From: an uncultured Rhodocyclaceae bacterium
GTDB taxonomy: Bacteria > Pseudomonadota > Gammaproteobacteria > Burkholderiales > Rhodocyclaceae
DNA: 51,945 nucleotides
Reading direction: 5' to 3'
Assembly: GCA_900549295.1 (NCBI GenBank)
Contig: URNG01000005.1
Coordinates: 1-51,945 of the forward strand
Each line of letters starts with the position of its first letter. Positions within the stretch are counted from its first letter, which is position 1. Position numbers and translations under genes: made by a program. Positions 1 through 8,482 of this stretch are shown piece by piece. The notes under the pieces are model-generated. The model was not told where the DNA came from. It made no database searches and saw only the letters and a list, made by a program, of their open reading frames with translations.

Positions 1-540
1 TTTCGGGCGCAGGCGGAGGGTGGGGGTGTAAATGGGCTCGCCTGCCGCAGCCTTGATCGGCGCGGGTTCGTCGTGCAGTTGCACGCCGTCGAGCAGGCTG
101 GCGATGCTTTCCGGTGTCAGCGGGTGGCGGGTCGTCACCCGGTACACCTTGGGCACGCGCCGTTTGCCGGAAGCCAGACGATGATTGAGCTGGCCGTCGT
201 CGGTCAGCAGCAGGAGGCCGGTGGTGTCGGCGTCGAGCCGGCCGATCGGTTGCACGCCACGCTCGCGCAGCGGTTCGGGGATGAGTTCGAAGATCGAGCG
301 ATGGTGCTGCGGCTGGCGCGAGCACTCGTAATCCGCCGGTTTGTGCAGGATGATCGTGGCCTGTGCCTGGAATGGCCAGGTTGCATCGTCGATGCTGAAA
401 TTCAGGCCGTCTGTGGCGTATTCGGCAAACGGGTTGTCGCACAAAGCGCCATTGACCATGACGCGCCGGTGCCGGATCAGCACGCGGCAATCCTTGCGCG
501 TGCCAAAGCCCTGGGATTGGAGGATTCGTTCGAGTTGCAT
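1..540 (-). CDS. rsuA: 16S rRNA pseudouridine synthase, RsuA-like (3' end cut by window edge)
   Basis: Read leftward from the ATG at 538-540, the frame stays open to base 1 (180 codons), so the C-terminus lies outside the window. The N-terminal part (MQLERILQSQGFGTRKDCR) is an S4-like RNA-binding segment. The catalytic motif GRLDADTTGLLLLTDDG near residues 95-111 carries the Asp of RsuA/RluB/E/F pseudouridine synthases, followed by a KVYRV segment. By family knowledge RsuA isomerises U516 of 16S rRNA. RsuA rather than RluE/RluF is inferred from the S4 domain and short length, so the exact target is not certain. Confidence 0.8.
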   Translation of the reverse strand, partial: MQLERILQSQGFGTRKDCRVLIRHRRVMVNGALCDNPFAEYATDGLNFSIDDATWPFQAQATIILHKPADYECSRQPQHHRSIFELIPEPLRERGVQPIGRLDADTTGLLLLTDDGQLNHRLASGKRRVPKVYRVTTRHPLTPESIASLLDGVQLHDEPAPIKAAAGEPIYTPTLRLRPK

Positions 541-562
541 GGCGGGATGCTACCATCGCCCC

Positions 563-1030
563 ATGAAATTCGAGCACCTGATTGCCATCAACGATCCCGC
601 CAATCCCCTGATCGAGCCGCTTGCGCGCGCCGATGTGTGGCGTGGCCTCATCTACCGGGTGGATAATCCCATGCCCTTCCTGCCGGGGTTACGGGGCTGC
701 ACCTTGCTCGAGCGCAGCGCCCTGCATGCGCGCCGCGAACTCGATTTCGGGGCGGCGCGCATCATCGACCGGGTGCATATGAAGGCAGAAGAAGCGGTCG
801 AATTCGTGATCGAACCCGGCGCGGCCCACGCCGGTGGCAGCCTGTGCATCCGGATCGAGGAGCCCGCTCCGGGGGCGTTGTTCCTGCGGTTTACCTACTG
901 CACCAATCTGGAAGCGATGGGCGGCGAAGACGTGGCCTACGCCGATTACGTCAAGGCAGCCTACCGCGACTCCGACATCGAGTGCGTGCGCACCATCCGG
1001 GAACTGCTCGCTGCCGGCCTGCTGCACTGA
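563..1030 (+). CDS. DUF1857 / AtaL-like SRPBCC-fold protein
   Basis: A 155-aa protein starting MKFEHLIAIND, divergent from the pseudouridine synthase with only 22 bp between the two starts. It resembles the DUF1857 (AtaL-like) branch of the SRPBCC/START-like fold: an N-terminal strand followed by an NPLIEPL segment and a long C-terminal helix ending in ELLAAGLLH. The family is small and cytoplasmic, presumably ligand-binding, with no established reaction in bacteria. The start at 563 avoids overlap with the divergent gene. No signal peptide or metal motif is visible. Confidence 0.65.
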   Translation: MKFEHLIAINDPANPLIEPLARADVWRGLIYRVDNPMPFLPGLRGCTLLERSALHARRELDFGAARIIDRVHMKAEEAVEFVIEPGAAHAGGSLCIRIEEPAPGALFLRFTYCTNLEAMGGEDVAYADYVKAAYRDSDIECVRTIRELLAAGLLH

Positions 1031-1080
1031 GCGCCTGCCCGGAAGGCGAGGGGCGGTTGCATCGCGCGCCCGATTCTTCG

Positions 1081-1953
1081 ATGATGGCGCACATGAACCT
1101 GCGCCAACTCGCCCTCTACCAGCCCGACCGCCTCGGCAAGATCATCCTGTGGCTGTTTGCGCTGTGCGCGGTGGGTTTGATCGCTTATCTGAACGTGTGG
1201 AGCGGGCCGGCTTACGAGTTGCACATTTTCTTCATTCTGCCGGCCATGTTGATCGCCTGGTACGTCAGCCTGCCGCGCGCCTATCTGCTGGCCGGCATCA
1301 CCATCCTGCTCTGGCACATGACGGATCGCCAGTTGGGCGGGGAGAACGTCAGCCAGTGGCCGCTGCTGTTCAACACGCTGGTGCGCATTGCCATTCCCTT
1401 CAGCAGCATCTGGCTGCTGGGCAAGATCCGCCAGATCCTGCAGCGCGAAACGCGCCTGGCGCGCAATGATGCGCTGACGCGTCTGCCCAATCGCTTCGGC
1501 TTTCTGCAGGACGGCGAATTGCTGCTGAACCTGGCCCGCCGCCAGGGCACGCCGATCAGCATCCTGTTCATCGATCTCGACCATTTCAAGCGGGTCAACG
1601 ATGAGTCCGGGCATGAAACCGGCGATAGATTGTTGCGCCGGGTCGCCGAAGTGTTACAAAAGCAGTTGCGCGCCAGCGATCTGGCGGGGCGGCTCGGCGG
1701 TGACGAATTCGTGTTGCTCCTGCCCGGCGCTGGCGCAAATGCGGCGCTCGAATACGCTGAGAAGCTGCGCGAGCGCCTGTTGTTGGCCATGCGCAAAGCT
1801 GATTGGCCGGTGACTTTCAGCATCGGCGTGGCCAGCTACGCGCTGCCGCCGGCCGAATTGACGGAGATGTTGTGCGAAGCCGACCGGCTGATGTACGAAG
1901 TCAAGAACGGCGGCCGCGACGGTATCCGCTGCCAGTCTTACGAAGCGGCGTAA
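1081..1953 (+). CDS. Membrane-bound diguanylate cyclase (GGDEF)
   Basis: A 290-aa protein making c-di-GMP from two GTP. The N-terminal third is hydrophobic with about four membrane segments (roughly residues 20-40, 46-63, 66-80 and 96-115), a small integral sensor region. The GGDEF domain follows: DALTRLPNR at 130-138, FIDLDHFK at 163-170, and an intact active-site GGDEF at 206-210. An RxxD inhibitory I-site (RASD, 197-200) lies exactly five residues before GGDEF, so product inhibition is expected. ATGs at 1081, 1084 and 1093 are all possible starts and none has a strong ribosome site. Confidence 0.85.
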   Translation: MMAHMNLRQLALYQPDRLGKIILWLFALCAVGLIAYLNVWSGPAYELHIFFILPAMLIAWYVSLPRAYLLAGITILLWHMTDRQLGGENVSQWPLLFNTLVRIAIPFSSIWLLGKIRQILQRETRLARNDALTRLPNRFGFLQDGELLLNLARRQGTPISILFIDLDHFKRVNDESGHETGDRLLRRVAEVLQKQLRASDLAGRLGGDEFVLLLPGAGANAALEYAEKLRERLLLAMRKADWPVTFSIGVASYALPPAELTEMLCEADRLMYEVKNGGRDGIRCQSYEAA

Positions 1954-1970
1954 AGCGGCCGAAAAACCCA

Positions 1971-1998
1971 TCTGCGCACAGGGTTTATCTTGCGCAGA
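1971..1998. promoter_or_regulatory. 8-bp perfect inverted repeat between DGC and hemerythrin genes
   Basis: TCTGCGCA at 1971-1978 is repeated inverted as TGCGCAGA at 1991-1998 with a 12-nt spacer, about 50 bp before the next start codon. No T-run follows, so it looks more like an operator or mRNA hairpin than a terminator. The binding factor is unknown. Confidence 0.35.
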
Positions 1999-2046
1999 CT
2001 GTTACGGAAGTTTACATTGCCTCCATCTTGTTCCCGGAGGTTCCCG

Positions 2047-2571
2047 ATGTTCGGTTTTTTTCGGAAAAAACAAAGCGCCGAGCCAGCAGTGCCCGTGCAA
2101 CCAGCCGCCGTACAGCCGCAATATCAGGCTGCACCGGGAACGGAGATCCGCTTTCAGCCTGAGCTGGTGCCGCAGTTGAAGGCAGATCATCAGAACCTGA
2201 TCGGCGTCTATCTCGAAATCAAGACAGCCTTCGAGAGCGGTGATTACGAGGAAGTTTCAAAGAAACTGGGCCATTTCCGCAGCGGCCTGCAGGCGCATCT
2301 GCTGACTGAGAACGTGCGTCTTTACATTTACCTGAGCCACAGCTTGGCCAACGACGAGATCAATTCCGAACTGATCCACGAATTTCGCCGGGAAATGGAC
2401 GGCATCGCCCGCGTGGCGATGAACTTCCTGAAAAAATATGAGGCGATCGGCGTCGACAAGGAACTGGCGGGCGCTTTCGCCAAGGATTTCGCAACCATCG
2501 GCCAAGTGCTGACCGAGCGTATCGAGAAAGAGGAGCGGGTGCTCTACCCGCTCTATCTGCCGTACTACTGA
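2047..2571 (+). CDS. Hemerythrin-like HHE-domain protein
   Basis: A 174-aa cytosolic protein. After a low-complexity Pro/Ala/Gln-rich N-terminus (residues about 10-35) it has a four-helix hemerythrin-type bundle with candidate metal ligands in KADHQNL, GHFRSGLQAHL and IHEFRRE, and a C-terminal EERVLYPLY. Such domains bind a di-iron centre or sense O2/NO. The start at 2047 is supported by a GGAGG six bases upstream; the longer frame from 1990 has none. It follows a membrane DGC, and bacteriohemerythrins are often linked with c-di-GMP signalling, but the two genes need not be co-transcribed. Confidence 0.75.
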   Translation: MFGFFRKKQSAEPAVPVQPAAVQPQYQAAPGTEIRFQPELVPQLKADHQNLIGVYLEIKTAFESGDYEEVSKKLGHFRSGLQAHLLTENVRLYIYLSHSLANDEINSELIHEFRREMDGIARVAMNFLKKYEAIGVDKELAGAFAKDFATIGQVLTERIEKEERVLYPLYLPYY

Positions 2572-2582
2572 CAGGGACGGCC

Positions 2583-4208
2583 TCAGCCCTGGGCCAGGCA
2601 ACTGTCCAGATAATCCTCGTAGCCGCCCAGGTAATCGACGATGCGCCCGTCGCCCTTGACTTCGAGGACGCGGGTGGCCAGCGTGGAGACGAATTCGCGG
2701 TCGTGTGAAACGAAGACCAGGGTGCCGGGGAATTTGTCGAGGCCGGCGTTCAAGGCTTCGATGGATTCCATGTCGAGGTGGTTGGTGGGTTCGTCCAGCA
2801 CCAGCACGTTGGGACGTTCCAGCATCAGGCGGCCGAACAGCATGCGCCCCTGCTCGCCGCCGGAGATGACGTTGACCGGCTTCTTCTGCTCGTCGCCGGA
2901 GAACAGCAGCCGGCCCAGGGTGCCGCGGATCAGGGTTTCCAGATCGCCGCCGTCCTCGAGGCTGGCGCGGGCGTAGCCGGCGATCCATTCGGTCAGGCTC
3001 TGGGTGCCGCTGAATTCCGCCGAATGGTCCTGCGCGTAGTAGCCGACGCTGGCTTTTTCCGCCCATTTCAGCGTGCCTGCGTCGGGCTGCAATTCGCCCA
3101 TCAGGAGCTTGAGGAAGGTGGTTTTGCCGACGCCGTTTTCGCCGATCACGGCGATCTTCTCGCCGCCGTTGATGGTCAGCGAGAGCTTGTCGAAAATCTT
3201 GCGCTCGCTGCCCGGATAGGCGAAGGAGAGGTTTTCGATTTCCACCGCCTGCCGGTGCAGTTTCTGCTTCTCGTCGTACTCGAAGCGTATCCACGGGTAC
3301 TGGCGCGACGAGGGTTTGACGTCCTCCGGCTTGAGCTTGTCGATCAGCTTCATGCGGCTGGTGGCCTGCTTGGCCTTGGATTTGTTGGCCGAGAAACGGC
3401 GCACGAAATCCTGCAGTTCGGCGATGCGCTCCTTGGCCTTGGCGTTGGCCTGCGACTGGCGCGCCCGCGCCTGCGCCGAGGCTTCCATGAAGTCGTCGTA
3501 GTTGCCGGGGTAGATCTGGATCTTGCCGTAGTCGAGATCCGCCATGTGGGTGCACACCTGATTCAGGAAGTGGCGGTCGTGGGAAATGATGATCATGGTG
3601 GAGTTGCGCTCGTTGAGCACGTCCTCCAGCCAGCGGATGGTGTTGATGTCGAGGTTGTTGGTCGGCTCATCCAGGAGCAGGATGTCCGGGTCGGCAAACA
3701 GCGCCTGACAGAGCAGCACGCGCAGCTTCCAGCCCGGCGCCACCTCGCGCATCGGGCCGTCATGCTGGCCGATGGGAATGCCTACCGCCAGCAGCAGTTC
3801 GCCGGCCCGCGCTTCCGCCGTGTAGCCGTCGTATTCGCCGACCTTGCCTTCCAGTTCGGCGGCGCGCATGTAGTCGTCCTCGGTGGCTTCCGGGTTGGCG
3901 TAGATGGCGTCGCGCTCCTGGATGGCGGCCCACAATTCGTCGTGGCCCATCATCACCACGTCGAGCACGCGCATGTCCTCATAGGCGAACTGATCCTGGC
4001 GCAGATAGGCCATGCGCTCGGTGGTTTCCTTGGAAACGTTGCCGGCGGAAGGCTCCAGCGCGCCGCACAGGATCTTCATGAAGGTCGATTTGCCCGCGCC
4101 GTTGGCCCCGATCAGGCCGTAGCGATAGCCTTCGCCGAACTTGACGTTGACGTTCTCAAAGAGGGGCTTGGCCCCGAATTGCATGGTGATGTTGGCAGCG
4201 ACGAGCAC
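2583..4208 (-). CDS. ybiT: ABC-F family ATPase, YbiT-type
   Basis: A 541-aa protein with two ABC ATPase domains and no membrane segment, the ABC-F arrangement. Walker A motifs are GANGAGKST (about 34-42) and GENGVGKTT (about 355-363), each followed by a signature region and Walker B plus LDEPTNNLD / LDEPTNHLD. The stretch between them contains the P-site tRNA interaction motif region. It matches E. coli YbiT closely along its length (MLV..N.TMQFG.KPLFENV start; GRLLFSGDEQKKP near the end). ABC-F proteins act on ribosomes. The start is GTG at 4206-4208 with a GGAG about 10 bases upstream. Confidence 0.9.
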   Translation of the reverse strand: MLVAANITMQFGAKPLFENVNVKFGEGYRYGLIGANGAGKSTFMKILCGALEPSAGNVSKETTERMAYLRQDQFAYEDMRVLDVVMMGHDELWAAIQERDAIYANPEATEDDYMRAAELEGKVGEYDGYTAEARAGELLLAVGIPIGQHDGPMREVAPGWKLRVLLCQALFADPDILLLDEPTNNLDINTIRWLEDVLNERNSTMIIISHDRHFLNQVCTHMADLDYGKIQIYPGNYDDFMEASAQARARQSQANAKAKERIAELQDFVRRFSANKSKAKQATSRMKLIDKLKPEDVKPSSRQYPWIRFEYDEKQKLHRQAVEIENLSFAYPGSERKIFDKLSLTINGGEKIAVIGENGVGKTTFLKLLMGELQPDAGTLKWAEKASVGYYAQDHSAEFSGTQSLTEWIAGYARASLEDGGDLETLIRGTLGRLLFSGDEQKKPVNVISGGEQGRMLFGRLMLERPNVLVLDEPTNHLDMESIEALNAGLDKFPGTLVFVSHDREFVSTLATRVLEVKGDGRIVDYLGGYEDYLDSCLAQG

Positions 4209-4313
4209 GGCGGTCAGGCTCCGGCAGGAAACGAAGAACCGCGCATTTTACCCTTTTTGCCCAAGCCGGACGCGGTGTAACATCGTGCATCGTTCTGGAG
4301 AAAAACAAGCCTC

Positions 4314-5597
4314 ATGGTTCCTCATCTCACCACGGCCCTGACCGGCCCCCTGCTCGAACTGGAGCGCCGTTTCCTGGATGCCAGTCCGCAGATCGAGCAT
4401 TGGCTGCGCGAGCAGTGGCAGGTTCATTCGCCGCCGTTTTACTCCTCGGTCGATCTGCGTAACGCCGGTTTCAAGCTGGCGCCGGTCGATACCAATCTCT
4501 TTCCCGGCGGCTTCAACAACCTGAACCCGGCCTTCCTGCCGCTGTGCGTGCAGGCGGCGATGAGCGCGATCGAAAAATTCTGCCCGCAGGCCAAGCGCCT
4601 GCTGCTCATTCCGGAAAACCACACGCGCAACCAGTTCTATCTGCAGAACGTGGCGCAGATCGTGTACATGCTGCGCCAAACCGGCCTGGAAGTGCGCATC
4701 GGTTCCCTGTCGCCGGAGGTGAGCGGCCCGACGCGGGTCGAACTCGACAACGGCCAGAGCCTCCTGCTCGAACCGCTGCTGCGGCAGGGCAACCGCCTGG
4801 GCGTGGCCGGGTTCGAGCCGTGCGCCGTGCTGCTCAACAACGATCTGTCGTCCGGCATTCCCGACATTCTCAAGGGGCTGGACGATCAATTCGTGCTGCC
4901 GCCCCTGCACGCCGGCTGGGCGGTACGCCGCAAATCCAACCACTTCACCGCCTACGACGAAGTGGCGACGGGCTTTGCCAAGGCCATCGGCATCGACCCC
5001 TGGCGCATCAATCCGACCTTTTCCCTGTGCCGCGCGGTGAATTTCCACGAGCGCCAGGGCGAGGAATGCCTGGCGGCCAACGTCGCTGGCGTGCTCGACG
5101 TCGTGCGCGAGAAATACCGTGAATACGGCATCGACGAACGGCCCTACGTCGTGGTCAAGGCCGATGCCGGCACCTACGGTATGAGCGTGATGACGGTGCA
5201 TGACGCCGACGAAGTCATTGCGCTCAACCGCAAGCAGCGCAACAAGATGAGCGTCGGCAAGGAGGGGCTGGAAGTTTCCGAGGTGCTGATCCAGGAAGGC
5301 GTGCATTCCTTCGAAACCGTCAATGACGCGGTGGCCGAGCCGGTGGTGTACATGATCGACCGCTACGTGGTGGGCGGCTTCTACCGCGTGCACACCGGGC
5401 GCGGCAAGGACGAGAACCTCAACGCGCCGGGTATGCGTTTCGAGCCGCTGGCTTTCGAGACGGGCTGCAACCTGCCGGATTACCGCTGCGGCAATCCCGA
5501 TTCCGCGCCCAACCGCTTCTACGCCTACGGCGTGGTCGCCCGTCTGGCCTGCCTGGCCGCCGCGGTGGAACTCGCCAACACGGCGCCGGGCCAATGA
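4314..5597 (+). CDS. gshA: Glutamate-cysteine ligase (proteobacterial gshA type)
   Basis: A 427-aa cytosolic enzyme joining glutamate and cysteine with ATP, the first step of glutathione synthesis. It belongs to the GshA type found in beta/gammaproteobacteria such as Acidithiobacillus, not the E. coli type. Recognisable blocks are SVDLRNAGFKLAPVDTNLFP near residues 44-63, LIPENHTRNQFY and the ATP-grasp-like VVKADAGTYGMSV around 278-290. It is the first gene of a run with the next three genes (spacings from a 4-bp overlap to 15 bp) and ends in an ATGA overlap with the following gene. Confidence 0.93.
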   Translation: MVPHLTTALTGPLLELERRFLDASPQIEHWLREQWQVHSPPFYSSVDLRNAGFKLAPVDTNLFPGGFNNLNPAFLPLCVQAAMSAIEKFCPQAKRLLLIPENHTRNQFYLQNVAQIVYMLRQTGLEVRIGSLSPEVSGPTRVELDNGQSLLLEPLLRQGNRLGVAGFEPCAVLLNNDLSSGIPDILKGLDDQFVLPPLHAGWAVRRKSNHFTAYDEVATGFAKAIGIDPWRINPTFSLCRAVNFHERQGEECLAANVAGVLDVVREKYREYGIDERPYVVVKADAGTYGMSVMTVHDADEVIALNRKQRNKMSVGKEGLEVSEVLIQEGVHSFETVNDAVAEPVVYMIDRYVVGGFYRVHTGRGKDENLNAPGMRFEPLAFETGCNLPDYRCGNPDSAPNRFYAYGVVARLACLAAAVELANTAPGQ

Positions 5598-7945
5598 TCG
5601 AGGTTCGTGTCACCGACGACTGGCACGAACACCCGCCGCCCGCCCGTTTCCTGCACATCGACGGGCACAATTGGGCGATCGCCCTGCCCGACGAGGACGC
5701 GGCGCAGCAACTGGCCGCCACGCTGGCGGCCCAGCCGAACGCCCGTTTGCTCGGCCTGTCGGGAACGACGCTGGCGGTGCTGGTGCTCCTGCTGCCGGTC
5801 GGGCTGTTCGCCGTGCTCGGCAACGGACTCTACGACCTGTTCATGGAGGCCGATCCGCCGCCGCGCCAGCTTGCCGTGCTCGGCATCGCGCTCCTTCTCT
5901 ACGTGGTATTGGCCGCGGTGGCGGCAAGCTCGCAGCACATGAGCCTGCTGTCGCAGGAACTGGGCGGCATGATCGACAGTTTCCGCGACATGACGCAGCG
6001 GTTTCACCTGCGCCCGGCCCGTCTGATGCGCCTCGCCCGCGCCTGGGGGCGGCACGGCGGCTTGCCGCAGGCCAGGGAAATTGCCCTGTGGAATCCGGGT
6101 TGGCCCGATGCCGAGGGCGTGCGCGCTTTCTGGGACATTCTGCTGCCCCTGTTCGAGGAGCAGCTTGCCGACGGCAGCCGCTTGCACCTGCGCGTGCGTG
6201 CCGACGAGATGCACGCCATCGGCAAGGCGCTGGCTGGCCGGGAGCGTCTGCATCTGGAAAGCGTTTCTGTCAGTATTGCCGTCGGCGCTGCCCGCAATTT
6301 GCCGGCTGATTTGTCGGCTGTTCGGGCGCTGACGCCGTTTGCCATCCTGTCGGCCTTCGAGCGCAGGCTCCTTGGTCTGGCTCACGTCGCCAGTTTTCCC
6401 CTGCGTTCGGTCACTGCCTGTCAGCTCGCTGCGGCAGCCGGGCCGCTGGTTTTTTCCGAAAACGCCTTTCTCAAGCTGGCGCAGCATTTTGCCGGGCGTT
6501 TCGAGCAGGATGCGGTCTACCGCTTCCTCACCCGCTGCCGTAACGATTATGGCTACCTCGCCCGCGACGGCGAGCGGATCGAACAATTGCGCCTGCCGGA
6601 AGATGCCGCCGCCAGCCTCGACGAAATCCGCGATCTGGCCCGCCGCAGCCGGTTGCTGCTCATCAGCAACAGCCGGCGTCTGCTGCACGACGCCGATCCG
6701 CTCGCCGTCCTGTGCACCATCAACCAGCTTGCCGTCGTGCATGACGAGAGCGCGGCGGATCCGCAACTGCAATTCGCGCTGCGCCGGCAACTGCGCCAAC
6801 TGATCGGCGAAGCGCTCGCGCATCTGGAAGCGGGCGAGCATTACCCGCTGTTCGCCCACCTCGCCGAGCAGGAATTCGCGGGTGGTAGCGGTTTCATCGC
6901 CCGCTACCTGCCCCGGATCATCGCCGAAGAGGACGCCAGCCCCGGCACGGCGCGGGAAATCCTCGCGCTGACCCGCTTCAACGCCTTCGACGACGCCACC
7001 CTGCGCTGCCTGGCCCGTCTGCTCGAAACCGCGGGGTTCTACGCGCCCGCCGCCGCCATCTGGCAGAAGCTGCTCGGCCTCGATCCCCTGCATGCCACCG
7101 TGCGCCTGGCCCGGCTCAAGGAAAGGCTGGGCGATGCCGCCGGCGCTTATGCCGACATCCGTCACCTGCTGGCTTCCAGCCAGCTTGCCCGGCGTCCCGA
7201 ACTGCACATCGCCGCCCTGCTCGAAGCGGCCTGGCTATGCTACTGCGCCCAGCCGGCCAGCGGCCTGGGCGAAGGCCAGCTCTGGCTGGATCAGGCGGGC
7301 AGCGAACTCGAACGCAGTCCCGGCGGCGCGTGCGAATACTGGCGTCTGCACAATTACCGGGCGCTCTACCTCGATGCCGCCCGGCGTTATCCCGAAGCCA
7401 TCGCGGCGCACCGCCAGGCGCTGGCCATTCCTGGCTTGCAGCAGAAACTTTATAGCGGCACGCTGACCAATCTGGGCTACGTCAGCCGCAAGCTGGCACT
7501 CAATCAGCACGCTGCGGCGCAGGATACTTTGGATATGCTGGATCAGGCGCTCGAATACGCCCGTCTGGCGGTCAAGCTCAAGCGGCGCATCGCCGACGTG
7601 GATGAATTGCCGGTCGCGTTGCACAACCTCGCCCTGATCCACCTCTGCCGGGCCTGGCTGGGGGCGGAGGACGCGCAACAGGCGGGCGAGGCGGCGCAGG
7701 CGGCCTGCGCCGAGGGGCTGGCGCGGCTGGATCGCATCGCTTCCAGCAAGAAGCGTTTCGCCCTTTGCCTGGAAAACGCGCTGGCCGTCGCCCTGCTCGG
7801 TGAGGACAGCGCGCCGCTTCTGGATGCCGCCGCGCTGGCCGCGCCCGATCCACGCGAAGCGGAAATCCTTACCGCCGCCCGCCGGAGCGCCGATGTGCCG
7901 GCCCGTCTGCGTGATGCGATCCTGCGTATGGAACTGCTCACCTGA
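5594..7945 (+). CDS. Membrane-anchored helical-repeat (TPR-like) protein, unknown function
   Basis: A 783-aa protein of no family I can name. Two membrane segments sit near the N-terminus (about 57-77 and 93-112) with an acidic loop between them. The remaining 670 residues look soluble and helical. Residues about 480-700 have TPR-like periodicity of Ala/Leu/Tyr (LAALLE.AGFYAPAAAIWQKLL-like units). Its ATG overlaps the gshA stop (ATGA) and it ends next to the ATG of the cyclotransferase-like gene, so it is translationally embedded in the glutathione cluster. It may scaffold or sense, but that is inference from position only. Confidence 0.6.
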   Translation: MIEVRVTDDWHEHPPPARFLHIDGHNWAIALPDEDAAQQLAATLAAQPNARLLGLSGTTLAVLVLLLPVGLFAVLGNGLYDLFMEADPPPRQLAVLGIALLLYVVLAAVAASSQHMSLLSQELGGMIDSFRDMTQRFHLRPARLMRLARAWGRHGGLPQAREIALWNPGWPDAEGVRAFWDILLPLFEEQLADGSRLHLRVRADEMHAIGKALAGRERLHLESVSVSIAVGAARNLPADLSAVRALTPFAILSAFERRLLGLAHVASFPLRSVTACQLAAAAGPLVFSENAFLKLAQHFAGRFEQDAVYRFLTRCRNDYGYLARDGERIEQLRLPEDAAASLDEIRDLARRSRLLLISNSRRLLHDADPLAVLCTINQLAVVHDESAADPQLQFALRRQLRQLIGEALAHLEAGEHYPLFAHLAEQEFAGGSGFIARYLPRIIAEEDASPGTAREILALTRFNAFDDATLRCLARLLETAGFYAPAAAIWQKLLGLDPLHATVRLARLKERLGDAAGAYADIRHLLASSQLARRPELHIAALLEAAWLCYCAQPASGLGEGQLWLDQAGSELERSPGGACEYWRLHNYRALYLDAARRYPEAIAAHRQALAIPGLQQKLYSGTLTNLGYVSRKLALNQHAAAQDTLDMLDQALEYARLAVKLKRRIADVDELPVALHNLALIHLCRAWLGAEDAQQAGEAAQAACAEGLARLDRIASSKKRFALCLENALAVALLGEDSAPLLDAAALAAPDPREAEILTAARRSADVPARLRDAILRMELLT

Positions 7946-8467
7946 ATGCTGCTCTTTGCCTACGGATCGCTCCTCAACCCGGACAGCGCTGAACGCGCCC
8001 TGCAACGGCCGCTCGCCGCGTCCGGCCTGATCTGCGCCGAGCTGCCCGGCTATCGCCTGTGCTGGACGTCGATCCAGCGCATCGCCGTGGCGGGCGTCGG
8101 CGAACTGGACGCGAGCTTCCTCAATCTGCGCGCGGATGCTCCGGCGCGGACGCCCGGCGTGCTGCTCTCCATCAATGCCAGCGAATTCGCCCGCCTGCGC
8201 GCCCGGGAAAAAGGCTACAGCGTGCACTGCGTCGAGTGCCAAACAGAGGCAGGCGAGCGCCTGTCTGCCGTGACTTTCGTCGATGAACGGCCCGTTCCGG
8301 CCATGCTGCCGCCCGCCCCGAAAGCTTATCTGGTAAAGATCGAGCAGGGCTTGGCACAGCTGTCGCCGGCTTTCGCCGCCGCCTACCGCGCCTTCCTGCC
8401 TGCGCCGCCCGGCTGGGTCGAGGGGGAGTACGCTTTTGTCGATCCCGGACAAAAAGCCCATACTTGA
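7946..8467 (+). CDS. Gamma-glutamylcyclotransferase-like protein
   Basis: A 173-aa protein opening with MLLFAYGSLLNPDS, the YGSL substrate-loop motif of the AIG2/GGCT fold. A conserved acidic residue follows in RLRAREKGYSVHCVEC, at the place of the catalytic Glu of the ExGY motif. Enzymes of this fold release 5-oxoproline from gamma-glutamyl amines or peptides. The gene starts directly after the preceding stop and 15 bp before the GshB-like gene. Together with gshA this suggests gamma-glutamyl peptide turnover, but the exact substrate cannot be read from sequence. Confidence 0.75.
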   Translation: MLLFAYGSLLNPDSAERALQRPLAASGLICAELPGYRLCWTSIQRIAVAGVGELDASFLNLRADAPARTPGVLLSINASEFARLRAREKGYSVHCVECQTEAGERLSAVTFVDERPVPAMLPPAPKAYLVKIEQGLAQLSPAFAAAYRAFLPAPPGWVEGEYAFVDPGQKAHT

Positions 8468-8482
8468 GCCGGGAGGTTCGCC

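Noticed and set aside
2257..3555. 432-aa ORF antisense/overlapping the hemerythrin and ABC-F genes
   Set aside because: No domain, and it spans two well-supported genes in another frame.
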